Positions 8,952-18,353 of a stretch of DNA of 64,000 nucleotides are shown here, piece after piece. Numbering within the stretch: the first letter of the stretch is position 1; the number at the start of each line of letters is the position of its first letter. The stretch comes from Fuerstiella sp. (lineage in GTDB: Bacteria > Planctomycetota > Planctomycetia > Planctomycetales > Planctomycetaceae), in contig JAQWOH010000040.1 of NCBI GenBank assembly GCA_029245955.1, positions 62,001 through 126,000 on the forward strand, written 5' to 3'. The notes under the pieces were generated by a model. That model was not told the origin of the DNA. It made no database searches and worked only from the letters and a program-made list of their open reading frames with translations. The position numbers and the translations under genes are program-made.

Positions 8952-10340
8952 ATGTTTCCATATTCCAGACGACAGGTACTTAAGTCGACCTCCTGCGGTT
9001 TCGGGTATCTGGCGCTCGCCGGACTGGCCACCGAATCAGCGCGTGCAGCAAAGGCCGTGGCGCCGCTGGCTCCGAAGGAACCTCACTATGCAGCAAAAGC
9101 CAGGCGGGTCATCTTCCTGTGCATGCGGGGAGGACCGTCGCATGTTGACACCTTCGATTACAAGCCTGGGCTGAAGAAGCACGAAGGCGAAGCCCCCGGT
9201 AACATTGAAGGAGCTGCCAGCCAGAACGGTCGCAAACTGATGCCGTCGCCGTGGAAATTCCAGCAGTATGGCGAAAGTGGACTGCCTGTTTCGGACTTAT
9301 ATCCGAACCTTGCCGAACATGCCGACGATCTGTGTCTGATCAACGGAGCTCACACCACGCTGCCCAACCATCCGCAGGCGCTGGTGCAGCTGCATACGGG
9401 TCAATTTCAATTCGTCCGGCCATCTGTCGGATCGTGGGTACTGTACGGACTGGGAACAGAAAACCAGGACCTGCCGGGATTCGTCACCCTGAAACCACCA
9501 TCGCGACTTGGTGGCGCCCAGAATTACGGCAGTGCCTTCCTGCCGGCGGTTTATCAGGGAACTGCGATCGGCAGTAACGGACAGTCCATTCGGGAAGCGA
9601 AGATCGGCAACATCTCGAATCCTCGCTTCGATGTTAAGACACAACGGAAACAAATGGATCTGCTGCAGCAGTCCAACCAGGATCTGTTGCAGCGACACGA
9701 ACCCAATACTGAACTGGAAGGCGTGATCGAATCTTATGAACTGGCATTCAGGATGCAGTCTGCTGTTCCCCGGCTGATGGATTTTGCGGATGAAACACCG
9801 CAAACTCTGAAGCAGTACGGAATCGGTCAGAAGCAAACGGACGAATTCGGTCAGATGTGCCTGATGGCTCGACGCTTTGCGGAAGCAGGTGTGCGATACA
9901 TCGAGCTGACTCACGAGGGCTGGGATCAGCACAGCGGGCTGAAGGCACGCTTAACAGAGAACTGCGGCGCCACGGATAAACCAATCGCCGGCCTGATTGC
10001 GGACCTGAAACAACGGGACCTGTTGAAGGACACCCTGATCATCTGGGGCGGCGAATTCGGTCGTACCCCCGCAGCGAAGAAGTCTGATGGCCGAGACCAC
10101 AACTCCACGGGCTTTTCCGTTTGGATGGCGGGCGGTGGCGTCAAAGGAGGCATGAGATACGGAGCCACTGACGAATTCGGAATTACAGCCGTGGACAACA
10201 AGTTTCACACACACGATCTGCACGCCACGACTTTGCATCTGCTGGGCCTTGATCATACGAAGCTCACGTACCGCTACGCTGGACGTGACTTCCGACTCAC
10301 GGACGTCCACGGCAACGTCGCTGATGACATCATCGGCTGA
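8952..10340 (+). CDS. DUF1501 protein with Tat-type signal
   Basis: The ATG at 8952 gives an N-terminus with the twin-arginine-like motif SRRQVLK and a hydrophobic stretch ending ESARA, consistent with Tat export. The mature part has DUF1501 hallmarks, related to the sulfatase/alkaline-phosphatase superfamily: MRGGPSHVDTFDYKP, GWDQHSG, GGEFGRTP, and the final histidine region of a predicted metal site (GRDHN, HTHDLHAT). The frame is open 36 codons further upstream and would overlap the preceding gene, but that extension does not resemble a signal. The gene is 50 bases downstream of the DUF1549/DUF1553 gene, and the two are almost certainly co-transcribed partners. Substrate unknown. Confidence 0.9.
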   Translation: MFPYSRRQVLKSTSCGFGYLALAGLATESARAAKAVAPLAPKEPHYAAKARRVIFLCMRGGPSHVDTFDYKPGLKKHEGEAPGNIEGAASQNGRKLMPSPWKFQQYGESGLPVSDLYPNLAEHADDLCLINGAHTTLPNHPQALVQLHTGQFQFVRPSVGSWVLYGLGTENQDLPGFVTLKPPSRLGGAQNYGSAFLPAVYQGTAIGSNGQSIREAKIGNISNPRFDVKTQRKQMDLLQQSNQDLLQRHEPNTELEGVIESYELAFRMQSAVPRLMDFADETPQTLKQYGIGQKQTDEFGQMCLMARRFAEAGVRYIELTHEGWDQHSGLKARLTENCGATDKPIAGLIADLKQRDLLKDTLIIWGGEFGRTPAAKKSDGRDHNSTGFSVWMAGGGVKGGMRYGATDEFGITAVDNKFHTHDLHATTLHLLGLDHTKLTYRYAGRDFRLTDVHGNVADDIIG

Positions 10341-10359
10341 AACGGATCTGCGCCGTTTT
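10340..10359. terminator. Small hairpin between convergent genes
   Basis: The arms AAACGG (10340-10345) and CCGTTT (10353-10358) pair around a seven-base loop in the 32-base gap between two convergent stop codons. The A-rich 5' arm and T-rich 3' end allow it to act on both strands. The stem is only six pairs long, so the call is tentative. Confidence 0.35.
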
Positions 10360-10372
10360 CCGACTGAACACA

Positions 10373-12019
10373 TTACCGATCTGAGACAATTCTTATTTCG
10401 GCACGGCCAGCCAGGTCAAGTACGGGCAGAAACAGAGAAATCCCACTGGTCATGTCATCCGGCATTTCTGACTCGGCCAGCTTCAGATGCGTCGCTCCCG
10501 ATTCGGCAAAGCCGATCGTGGAATCAAAAGGAACCCATTCGCCGTCGATATACGCTTCCACCCACATGTGGCCGACAAATCCCAGCAGGTGTCGGGTGTG
10601 AACCAGTCCGGCAACAACCCTTGAAGGGATTCCCCTGATACGCATAAGGGCAGCCAGCAATATGGCGTGTTCCGTACAGTCGCCTCGCAGTGTGCGCGCG
10701 ACTTCGTTCGCAGGACTCAACGACGTGGAAAACGGAGAATGCTGCATTTTTGCATGAACGTAGGTCACAAGACGCCGACACACCTCGCGCGGATCAGTCT
10801 GGCCGGCGGCCGCTATGGTCGCGATTTTCTGCAACGTTGAATCCTGCAGTGGCATCCAGTGAGTGGCTGGTTGTGAAGGCAGAGTCACGTTTGACGTCTG
10901 CAATGCATTTTTCCGAGTAACGACAGACGGAAGCAGAGTGATTCGGGCCGTGGAATTATTAACCCGTTCGACTTTCTGAAACGTCGCCTCCGGTATCTGT
11001 GGCAGGAAACCGCGCACAACGCTCAGCATCAAAACCAGTTCAGTATTCTTACGGTCCGAAAACACACGATTGACGGGAACGAGTCCCGCGACGGTCAGGT
11101 CCAGCGATTTTCCTGAAGCCGCTTCCAGGGCCTCAGCGGCCGCTGCTGCGTCGAGAGTCAACTTGCCGCCCAGAAGACTTTTTTCCTGACGCAGCACGGT
11201 CACCGTGGTGGAAGGGGCCCGATTCGCCGGCGGCATTGGCCGCTGGTTCGCTGCATTGCTGTGGAATTCACCTTCGGTGTCTGAGACAAAAAATGTGGTC
11301 GACCTGCTGGGGGCTGAGCGAGGATAGAAACGAATTCGATGTGCCTGCACCTGTCTTGCATCCCCGATGCGCACTATCCGACTCTGCTGCTGAACGGCCG
11401 TGATATCCACGATCGACGCTGATTCCGGAAACAGCACGGGCACGACAATTCGGCCGGGCGAACTCGCCATAACTTGCGGCAACCATTCACTGATGACAGG
11501 GGACCGGACATCACCGTGAATACGCACGTCGAATTCCCTGCGCGTCGCGTTAACTTTTTCCTTGATGTGGAAAACGGACCTGGCGCGTATCAGTTCTCCG
11601 GTGCGTTCCATACGTGCACCGCCGGCATCAACACGTTGTAGATCGAAACTCAACAAAACACCGCCCGGTGTCTGCCGAGTTTGCAACGACGCACGGAGTG
11701 TCAAATCCTGTCCCATACGCTTGAGGTTGAGCTGCGTTTTTCGCCGACACAGACGAATCATCTCTCCCGCTTCGTGCAACGTACGGGACTGAACGTGTTC
11801 ATAACCAACCGGCGCACCGTCGAACCGAACAACAAACCAACGGTCCAGCGTGTCGTCCGCTGCCGTTTCGTTCTCCAGTGCAGCAGAATATCTTGAACTA
11901 GCCAGCAAAAATAACACGACAGTCACATGTCGTATGATCGTCGCCCGGCAGCCGAAACGATCGTTGCAGTGACGGGGATTACCGCTCACAGCGGAAGCGA
12001 TCGGGAAGGGCATCAGCAT
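10373..12019 (-). CDS. Exported transglutaminase-like protein
   Basis: The C-terminal part is a transglutaminase-like papain-fold domain with an apparently complete triad: Cys in GDCTEHA (residue ~448), His in GHMWVEAY (~484) and Asp in PFDST (~499), in a 548-residue protein. The N-terminal region has a hydrophobic segment (VTVVLFLLASSRYSA) about 30 residues after the start, consistent with export. The middle ~300 residues are a beta-rich region without recognised motifs, as in other bacterial transglutaminase-core proteins that act as proteases or crosslinking enzymes. The start is uncertain: the frame runs open to 12238, and ATGs at 12019 and 12013 are the best candidates. It is convergent with the DUF1501 gene. 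Confidence 0.78.
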   Translation of the reverse strand: MLMPFPIASAVSGNPRHCNDRFGCRATIIRHVTVVLFLLASSRYSAALENETAADDTLDRWFVVRFDGAPVGYEHVQSRTLHEAGEMIRLCRRKTQLNLKRMGQDLTLRASLQTRQTPGGVLLSFDLQRVDAGGARMERTGELIRARSVFHIKEKVNATRREFDVRIHGDVRSPVISEWLPQVMASSPGRIVVPVLFPESASIVDITAVQQQSRIVRIGDARQVQAHRIRFYPRSAPSRSTTFFVSDTEGEFHSNAANQRPMPPANRAPSTTVTVLRQEKSLLGGKLTLDAAAAAEALEAASGKSLDLTVAGLVPVNRVFSDRKNTELVLMLSVVRGFLPQIPEATFQKVERVNNSTARITLLPSVVTRKNALQTSNVTLPSQPATHWMPLQDSTLQKIATIAAAGQTDPREVCRRLVTYVHAKMQHSPFSTSLSPANEVARTLRGDCTEHAILLAALMRIRGIPSRVVAGLVHTRHLLGFVGHMWVEAYIDGEWVPFDSTIGFAESGATHLKLAESEMPDDMTSGISLFLPVLDLAGRAEIRIVSDR

Positions 12020-12385
12020 ACGTTTCCGTTGACAGTTGTAACTTTCAGGATCGGAACCGGCGAATCTGTACCATCTGTACAGATTTCGCGGGTAATTCGG
12101 CCGCGCTAAGGCGCCCGAATAGTTTCGCAGGACCGTACGTTCGTGTCTGCGCCGACCCGGAAACGGGGGAAATCTGCTATCGCTGCAAATGATCCTTATC
12201 CGTGGCGGATTGGATGCTAGGCTAGAACCGAGCAACATTGTATTGGCAACACGAACGGGAGCCGGTGTATTCCAACCTCTCCGTTGCTGATGCGAAAAAC
12301 GAACGATGCGTGCAAGAAAGAGTCAGTTTCCGCGGGTCGCCAAAACTGACTCAATTGCAACAGGTTTTCACCAAGAAATAGTCAA

Positions 12386-13069
12386 ATGGGTTTTCTGAAG
12401 AAGTTTTTGAAATCTGGCTACCGCGACGGCGATACACCACACGGTGTCAGCAGCTTTCAGAGTCTTTCTGAAGATCAGCTGGAAGAGCACATGAGTGTTG
12501 CTCGATATGGCGACTTCACGCTGACGGATGCCGTACGGCCTTCGTACAATCTTGAAGTCATTCCGGAAACAGGATACCGACACGAATGGTACGTCGACGC
12601 AGAATCCGGCGTGCGCATTCCTGTGCTGATGAGCTCAGTCAGCCGCGAGCGGCTGTTCGACACATTCCTTTCTCTGCTGGACCCGCTGGGCGAATCTGTT
12701 GATGTCGTTCTGGAGACCAGTCACGACAAGAACAACGGTCAACACACGGACCTGTATCGTGAGCAAATCGACCTGCCCGTTCTGCAGAGCATTCTTTACG
12801 ACTTCGAAGACATGTTGCTGGACGACGGATGCTGCGGTATCGCAGTTCTGAATCCTCGTAAACCGATGGAAGTGCAACTGGACGAACACAAGCTGTTGTT
12901 CGTCTACGGCCACGAAAATTCGGACTACGAACGGGCGCTGGACGATAACCGTGTTTCGTGTCACGAGGAGATACGATTCATCACGGAAGCCGAACACGTT
13001 CATTCGTCCAGCGACGAGTTTCAGGATCGATTTGGACAGCTTTGTTATCACCTTGGTATCGACGATTGA
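12386..13069 (+). CDS. Conserved-looking hypothetical acidic cytoplasmic protein
   Basis: I do not recognise this 227-residue protein. It is acidic and soluble, without a signal peptide or membrane helix, and opens with a short basic/hydrophobic segment (MGFLKKFLKSGYRDG). Its codon pattern and amino acid composition look like real protein. Asp/Glu-rich stretches occur near residues 100-140 and 180-227. It stands alone between the divergent transglutaminase gene and the M14-like lipoprotein gene, which starts about 140 bases downstream. No function is assigned. Confidence 0.75.
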   Translation: MGFLKKFLKSGYRDGDTPHGVSSFQSLSEDQLEEHMSVARYGDFTLTDAVRPSYNLEVIPETGYRHEWYVDAESGVRIPVLMSSVSRERLFDTFLSLLDPLGESVDVVLETSHDKNNGQHTDLYREQIDLPVLQSILYDFEDMLLDDGCCGIAVLNPRKPMEVQLDEHKLLFVYGHENSDYERALDDNRVSCHEEIRFITEAEHVHSSSDEFQDRFGQLCYHLGIDD

Positions 13070-13208
13070 CACTTCACTTCAGTTGAGGTGGAGGCAACAA
13101 CTGTGACCACTCGTTCCGCGACCAAAGTGCGGGGCATTGGCTACACCACGTAACTGCTGGTTATCGACCGACATGGATGCCGTCGCAGGACAGCATTGGA
13201 GTTTTGCG

Positions 13209-14234
13209 ATGTGGATCCCCACTCACATTCGCAGCACTGGTGGCTCATATTTACGACTGATTCTCATTGCATCAGTCTGTGCTGCCGGAAGCTGTGGTTG
13301 TACCAGCATTCCCAGGTTTTCGGAGCCCCGAGAGCCATTCGGCGAAACAGCACAGTCCTCGGGCATCGTTCGGACTCCGGTCTTTGAAGACGGCACCGAC
13401 GATACTGATTCCAGTCACCCAGGAGGGATGAACGGGACAACAGATATCTTTAAGTGGGAGCCATTGGCGACCACCGCCAACGGCCGAGACATCGAAGGCG
13501 TAACAATCGGCCAGACGGGCTATCGCACACTTGTTCTCGGCAGCCTCGCCGGAAATGACCCGGTAGCACTTTCGCTGACCGAACAGCTGGCCCGATATCT
13601 GCATCAGAACAGAGTGATCCTTGGAGGACTGCATTCTCTGATCGTAAGAAATCCTAATCCCGATGGTCAGGCATTGTCGCGCCGCGAAAATGGAAGTGGC
13701 GTCTATCTCAATCAGGAATTCCCGAACAGCACAGCTACAGGAGACGAACTCCGGAGCGTTGAGCCGGAGATTCGTTTTATTATCGAAACAGTTCGGGAAT
13801 ATCAGCCGCAACGTGTGATTCACATTCGAACGTTCAGCGGAAATCGAGGCGTTGTGGCTGCCAGTGACGGTGCTGAGAAATCAGCACGGGATGTTGCCAA
13901 CTGGCTGGAGTTCGACTTTGTCGATCTTCCCGGAAAATCGGCCGACGGTACACTCGAACGATTTCTGTCATCGTCGACATCATGCGAAGTCGTAACGATC
14001 GCAATTCCAGCCTCATCCCGGAAGAATGAGATATGGGACTCTTACGGCGACGCCTTACTGAACCTGTTCCTGGCAGATGACTACTCAACACGCGAATTGG
14101 CCCGATCCAAATCGCACGCGGCTTCGGCTGATCGGCGAGGCCGCAAGGGCGATCGTTATCGTGCACCGAACACGTATCAAGGATCTGATCGCAGTACTAA
14201 CGGGGGCGTGGATAACGTACCTCTTCGCCCATAA
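13209..14234 (+). CDS. M14 carboxypeptidase-like lipoprotein lacking zinc ligands
   Basis: The ATG at 13209 is preceded by GGAG seven bases upstream and gives a signal of about 28 residues ending in a lipobox-like AGSC/GC. The mature domain follows the M14/MpaA-type amidase plan: GRDIEGVTIG, a strand leading to GSLAGNDP (111-118), RNPNPDG (~147-152), and RRENGSGVYLNQEFP (~158-172), where active enzymes have the substrate-binding NPDG and N-x-N-GVDLNRNFP. In active enzymes the first segment reads G-x-HG-x-E, supplying two zinc ligands; here His is Ala and Glu is Asp. It is probably a non-catalytic envelope protein that still binds peptide or peptidoglycan (inference). The C-terminal ~40 residues are polar and basic. 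A TTG start at 13137 would extend it by 24 residues and is less likely. Confidence 0.72.
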   Translation: MWIPTHIRSTGGSYLRLILIASVCAAGSCGCTSIPRFSEPREPFGETAQSSGIVRTPVFEDGTDDTDSSHPGGMNGTTDIFKWEPLATTANGRDIEGVTIGQTGYRTLVLGSLAGNDPVALSLTEQLARYLHQNRVILGGLHSLIVRNPNPDGQALSRRENGSGVYLNQEFPNSTATGDELRSVEPEIRFIIETVREYQPQRVIHIRTFSGNRGVVAASDGAEKSARDVANWLEFDFVDLPGKSADGTLERFLSSSTSCEVVTIAIPASSRKNEIWDSYGDALLNLFLADDYSTRELARSKSHAASADRRGRKGDRYRAPNTYQGSDRSTNGGVDNVPLRP

Positions 14235-14639
14235 GCATCCCCCCCAATGCCAACCTTCCGATTGCTTCCTTTGCCAATGAGGCAACGATGGGTGACGGAA
14301 ACTCCGCCACAGGAACAACGAACGACATAGGCTCGCGGCACCGAACAGCGTGCCCTGAACGGCGCGACACAGCCATGGGCTGAAATCAAACAATCACTCC
14401 CACCCATACCCCCTCGTCCCGCGCTCGTTCGTGCCAGGCCCCCACTTCGACCACCTAAACACGCCACTTGATGGTAAACATGGGTAACACACGTCGAATA
14501 TATCATCGTTTCAGCTGATGACTAACCGTCACAACTGATGTTGTCGATATGATTGTGTTCCGGTAATTTCTGCGACATGGCTGTTATCCGGGAAGTCTGA
14601 AGTCAACTTCTGCAGCCTTTAACCGGAACAATTTCGGGC
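14235..14639. other. Intergenic region with a C-rich tract
   Basis: This 405-base spacer contains a pyrimidine-rich section (about 14245-14460, with a run of seven C near 14249 and several CCC tracts), followed by an AT-richer section (about 14480-14560) suitable for a promoter of the downstream GTG-initiated gene. Frames on the minus strand cross the C-rich part but give Arg/Ser/Gly-rich, protein-unlike translations. No hairpin with a T tract was seen. Confidence 0.4.
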
Positions 14640-16787
14640 GTGAGGACCCTGATGCAGCCATTATCGAGTTCGGTCGAAGGAACGATTGGCCTCGGGCAAC
14701 CCGTGCCTGAAAGCCCCCTCGGACTGTTACCTGCGGACAGTTCATGGGAGCCAACGCGTGTGGAATCTGTATTGATCCTGGGGAAAGGCCGCGCTGCTCG
14801 GGCGGTACTCGTAAAGGCCACCGATCCGTCAGACGATCGGCATCTGTGCGTGGAGAAGATATTCTCTCCTGGCCTGTTGACACGTTTTATCTATCGCTGC
14901 GCTTTCCAGGCACCATTCGGGTATCAAAATTCTGAGGACGCGATCCTCGCATGCTTTTATCGGCGTCGTGTGGCCGATGCTCTGATACGAGTTTTTGTGC
15001 CGGAAACCCGAGTTGCCACGCCACTTTATGCTCGGTGGGATGCAGATTCGGGGGCGTACGCTCTGGGCAGCGAATTGATTCAGGGACGGGGTATTCGTCC
15101 TGGACCGGTCAATCATCGCGCGCTGCGTAACCTGCTGCCGTGGACATCGTCGTCCAGCGAAGATCGCTCGCCCGAAGAAATTGATCAACTACTTGATCTG
15201 ATGCATCGTCTGGAATCACTACTGCGCGAGTCCGGACTCGTCGGTTCCGGGTGGCAGGTCAGCAAAGCGGCTGTCGTTTCGACGGCCAATCTGTTGCGGA
15301 CCGACGACGGTTATGTTGTGGTTGATCTGGAATCCGGCATTCCTGCGATGCTGGTTTCGCACTACATCGCTGCCGGGCTTCGACTAAAGACACTACCGCT
15401 GTTCGACGACGTGGACCAGCAGACCCTGCAAGCATTCATCGATAAGAACAAATTCAAAATCAGGGCAACTCTGGATGGCGACAGATTTAAGCTACTGGCT
15501 GCTGATGTTGAACGACTTGTCCACCACTCTGCGAACTGGAAGCAGGCAGAAATATCTGTCATGAGACAGGGACTGCCATTTGTCAGCGCCGGATTTCAAG
15601 CGATCTATCGCAAGCGGTGCCTGGACATCTGGCACAGAAACGCGATCACGGACAGTAAGACAGATGAACGGTTTCGAAACAGTTCCCGCCTGTTTACTCG
15701 AATGACTTATTGGTGTGGATGCGTCCCCGGACCGTTGGGACGATTCACGCAAAGGTACAGCGGAAATGCCGGGTTTCGTAAACGGGTGCGCAAGCTGATC
15801 ACTGACTCGGCCGATCGAGCTGCGGCTGTGGCTGGCTTTTGCCGAAGAAAAACACAGGAGTTTTCGGAAGAAGGGCGTATTCGCAACGACCGCACGTTTG
15901 CCGGGCCGAGTTTGCGGTTTCAATGCAACTGGCTGATGTCAAAGGTATTGCCCGTGGCTGCACATCGTTGGTTTTCAGACGGTGTGCACAGACGCAATCA
16001 CATGATCCGCTTGTTTCTGCTGGTCGTATCAAATCGATTTCAGGGAGGCTTCGGAAGGTTACAGATTCGGTCGTTGATTCGCGACTGGGAACATTCCGGT
16101 CGGTTGAATCCGGGGGAACATGATGTGCTGCAGCAATCGTGTGAGTCTCAGGAACTGGATGAATATGCGCGCTGTTTTGGTATGCATCTGAGTATCAAAC
16201 TTGCGACGCCGGTGTTGATGCCACTTAAGGTAGGCGGATTTGCGGCCTTTGCCGCAACCGGGAGTTTTCTGTATCTGCTGCCAATGATTGTGTCGCCTGT
16301 TCTAAGAACATTGATCACCCTGATTCGAATGGTCGGCAGGTCAGGAACCGGGACCGCGTACGGTGAAGCCCTGTTGATTGGTGTGCTGCCGGTAATTGGA
16401 AATCTTGCCTTTCCGATACAAATGTATTCGTCACACCCGCGACTTTCCATCTTCCTGATTCGTGATGCTGCCGCCCGACTGTCTCAGCTGTTTCCAGTCT
16501 ATGGCGGACGTGATTCGCGACTGGAAATCGCAGCCATCAAATTTGCCGACATTCCGGTGGAGTTGCTGGATATTGGAACCGGCATTACACGCCGCGTCCG
16601 TCGCTGGTTGTGGAAGCGACATAACACGGCCAAGACGACACGTGTCTCTTTTCCAAAGGTCTCTCGCTGGGACAAACTCGCGGACGAACAGCTGGCTCTG
16701 ATGAAAACGGCAGAAGGACGGAAACGTTCGCTTACCAGTGAAATCGAAGATGCGAGGCCAGCGTTGTTGGCAGGCAAGGCCGCGTAA
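14640..16787 (+). CDS. Large protein with kinase-like N-terminal region and C-terminal membrane segments
   Basis: I do not recognise the family. Residues ~44-240 read like a divergent kinase/AarF-type fold: a glycine-containing strand (LGKGRAARAVLVKA), a Lys-bearing strand (VEKIF, ~71-75), a hinge-like GSELIQGRG, and NLLRTDDGYVVVDLESG (~217-233), where NLL...VVDLE recalls the N and DFG elements of aminoglycoside-kinase and AarF proteins. The usual catalytic Asp upstream of NLL is not evident. A basic central region is followed by two or three hydrophobic segments between ~545 and 640, implying membrane attachment. The start is GTG, with an in-frame ATG four codons later. It stands alone. The kinase resemblance is inference from short motifs. 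Confidence 0.65.
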   Translation: MRTLMQPLSSSVEGTIGLGQPVPESPLGLLPADSSWEPTRVESVLILGKGRAARAVLVKATDPSDDRHLCVEKIFSPGLLTRFIYRCAFQAPFGYQNSEDAILACFYRRRVADALIRVFVPETRVATPLYARWDADSGAYALGSELIQGRGIRPGPVNHRALRNLLPWTSSSSEDRSPEEIDQLLDLMHRLESLLRESGLVGSGWQVSKAAVVSTANLLRTDDGYVVVDLESGIPAMLVSHYIAAGLRLKTLPLFDDVDQQTLQAFIDKNKFKIRATLDGDRFKLLAADVERLVHHSANWKQAEISVMRQGLPFVSAGFQAIYRKRCLDIWHRNAITDSKTDERFRNSSRLFTRMTYWCGCVPGPLGRFTQRYSGNAGFRKRVRKLITDSADRAAAVAGFCRRKTQEFSEEGRIRNDRTFAGPSLRFQCNWLMSKVLPVAAHRWFSDGVHRRNHMIRLFLLVVSNRFQGGFGRLQIRSLIRDWEHSGRLNPGEHDVLQQSCESQELDEYARCFGMHLSIKLATPVLMPLKVGGFAAFAATGSFLYLLPMIVSPVLRTLITLIRMVGRSGTGTAYGEALLIGVLPVIGNLAFPIQMYSSHPRLSIFLIRDAAARLSQLFPVYGGRDSRLEIAAIKFADIPVELLDIGTGITRRVRRWLWKRHNTAKTTRVSFPKVSRWDKLADEQLALMKTAEGRKRSLTSEIEDARPALLAGKAA

Positions 16788-16961
16788 GGCACACCGCGCA
16801 GGCGATCGTTGGTTAGCACACAGTTCGTTTGCTGCTATTATCATCGGTCCGACGGACACACGTGTCCGTCCTCAGCGAAAACAGACACGAACCCAGTTTC
16901 GTATCACCAGATGCGAATTTCAAAACCGGCGAATCTTTGCATCCAGAATCCCCTAATCGAC

Positions 16962-17270
16962 ATGTCAAACCGCAACTATTCACCGCACCAGCAAAAAGTC
17001 ATCAAGCGGTACTACGACAACCGCGACGCCATCGACGATCAGCGATTGAGTGAACTGGTGACCAATCTGTATCTTGCTTCCGGTAAGAAGCAGGAAAAAA
17101 TGTGGGACACCGCCGAACAGATTATGAATCGTATGGGATTGCCGGATTCCCGAATTCAACACGTCATGGACGTCCGTGATCCAGCCGTTCTGGCAAAAAT
17201 CGTTGAGGATTTGCTCAGTGGAAAGCTGCAGAAGAAGAAACCCAAGTCTGCACAAAAGGAAAAGGGTTGA
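16962..17270 (+). CDS. Small conserved hypothetical protein, helical and basic at the C-terminus
   Basis: The ATG at 16962 gives 102 residues beginning MSNRNYSPHQQKVIKRYYDN and ending in a Lys-rich tail (KLQKKKPKSAQKEKG). It is predicted to be all-helical and soluble, with charged, well-spaced residues typical of a real gene. The frame is open upstream to 16809, but that part looks random. I recall similar 'SPxQQKVIKRYY' proteins in planctomycetes and other bacteria without an assigned function. The basic tail could contact nucleic acid, but nothing here proves it. Confidence 0.75.
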   Translation: MSNRNYSPHQQKVIKRYYDNRDAIDDQRLSELVTNLYLASGKKQEKMWDTAEQIMNRMGLPDSRIQHVMDVRDPAVLAKIVEDLLSGKLQKKKPKSAQKEKG

Positions 17271-17443
17271 TTCCAGAAGTCTGCCGGCGGGCCCGGCCAC
17301 ACTCTGAATACATCAAACAGCCGTTTTTTCTCGTTCGTTGCCGCCGGAAACTGTCACCACAACGCATCAACAGACGTCACTGCCAATGCAGGAATCACTA
17401 AGCTGATATTGCCCCGAAATCTGCGATCTAGTACTCACCCGGT

Positions 17444-18286
17444 ATGAACAAACAGCACTCACCCTCATTTCGACCGTGGCTGATCGTCTCGTTCACTCTG
17501 CTGGCGATATTTGTGCTGGGCAGCTGGCTGCATCCGACAGGGCGGAGCATCTGGAACGATCTGGACAAAACGACGTTTCTGGTCCTGAACGGATCGCTGA
17601 CGTCACTGCAGAACGTTCCCGGCTGGACTGCCCTGTGGGCCTTCACCAACATGCGAGTATTCGACATTGTGGCCATGCTTCTGATGGTAACGTTCCTGTG
17701 GACTGCCGGAGTTACGTTTCCAAAATCTGAAATCAAAGCGGGCACCGTCAGGTTTGTGGTCCTGCTGCTGTTCCTGCTGGCTGTCCGCGAAGGATTTCAT
17801 GAGGTGGTTAGTTTCTTCGACTGGGGTCGCTCCGGACCGTCTCTTGTCTATGAGCCGTGCGTGCGGTTGAGTGAACTCTACCCGCGACTGAATCCGAAGG
17901 ACGTCTCACCGGACAGTTTTCCCGGGGACCATGCGGCGGTATCCATGCTGTGGGCCGGATTCACGCTGGTGACGGTCCGCAACCGCTGGACTCCGATGGT
18001 TGTCCTCCTTACAGTCTTTCTGATGCTGCCACGTCTGGTTGGTGGAGCTCATTCTCTGAGCGACGACGTTGTCGGGGGAGGCTTTGTCACGTTGCTTACG
18101 CTGGCCATCGCCATGGGAACGCCAGTACTGCGAACCGTTTCTGATCGTGTATTCGCCTGGGTTAACCCTCTGATTGATCGCGTATTCCAACTCTGGCCTT
18201 TGAATAACCTGGTCACTGTGTCTGGCAAAGCGTCCGACAGAGGCAAGGCAGCTGAAGGCGAACGCGAGCAACGCCCGGCCGCCTGA
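17444..18286 (+). CDS. lpxT: PAP2-superfamily, LpxT-like lipid A 1-phosphate phosphotransferase
   Basis: The protein (280 residues, about six membrane helices) has the PAP2 catalytic motifs SFPGDH (158-163) and PR...GAH...D (R197, H203, D207/D208). Its closest match from memory is E. coli LpxT (YeiU), which moves phosphate from undecaprenyl pyrophosphate to lipid A: the similarity covers the ALTNNRAFD-like segment (AFTNMRVFDI, ~66-75), a SELY/SELL segment before the active site, and KDxSxDSFPGDH as a block. It would act on the periplasmic face of the inner membrane. A general undecaprenyl-pyrophosphatase or lipid phosphatase role is the alternative. The C-terminal ~25 residues are polar and Glu/Arg-rich. 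It is convergent with sdhB. Confidence 0.72.
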   Translation: MNKQHSPSFRPWLIVSFTLLAIFVLGSWLHPTGRSIWNDLDKTTFLVLNGSLTSLQNVPGWTALWAFTNMRVFDIVAMLLMVTFLWTAGVTFPKSEIKAGTVRFVVLLLFLLAVREGFHEVVSFFDWGRSGPSLVYEPCVRLSELYPRLNPKDVSPDSFPGDHAAVSMLWAGFTLVTVRNRWTPMVVLLTVFLMLPRLVGGAHSLSDDVVGGGFVTLLTLAIAMGTPVLRTVSDRVFAWVNPLIDRVFQLWPLNNLVTVSGKASDRGKAAEGEREQRPAA

Positions 18287-18353
18287 AATGCAAGTCAGGC
18301 ACAGTGGCAGTCGGACTCAGGCCAGCGACGACCCGCATACGCCTGACATTCCG

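Noticed and set aside
14085-14506. Minus-strand frames in the C-rich spacer
   Set aside because: They translate to Arg/Ser/Gly-rich sequence and overlap the end of a supported plus-strand gene.
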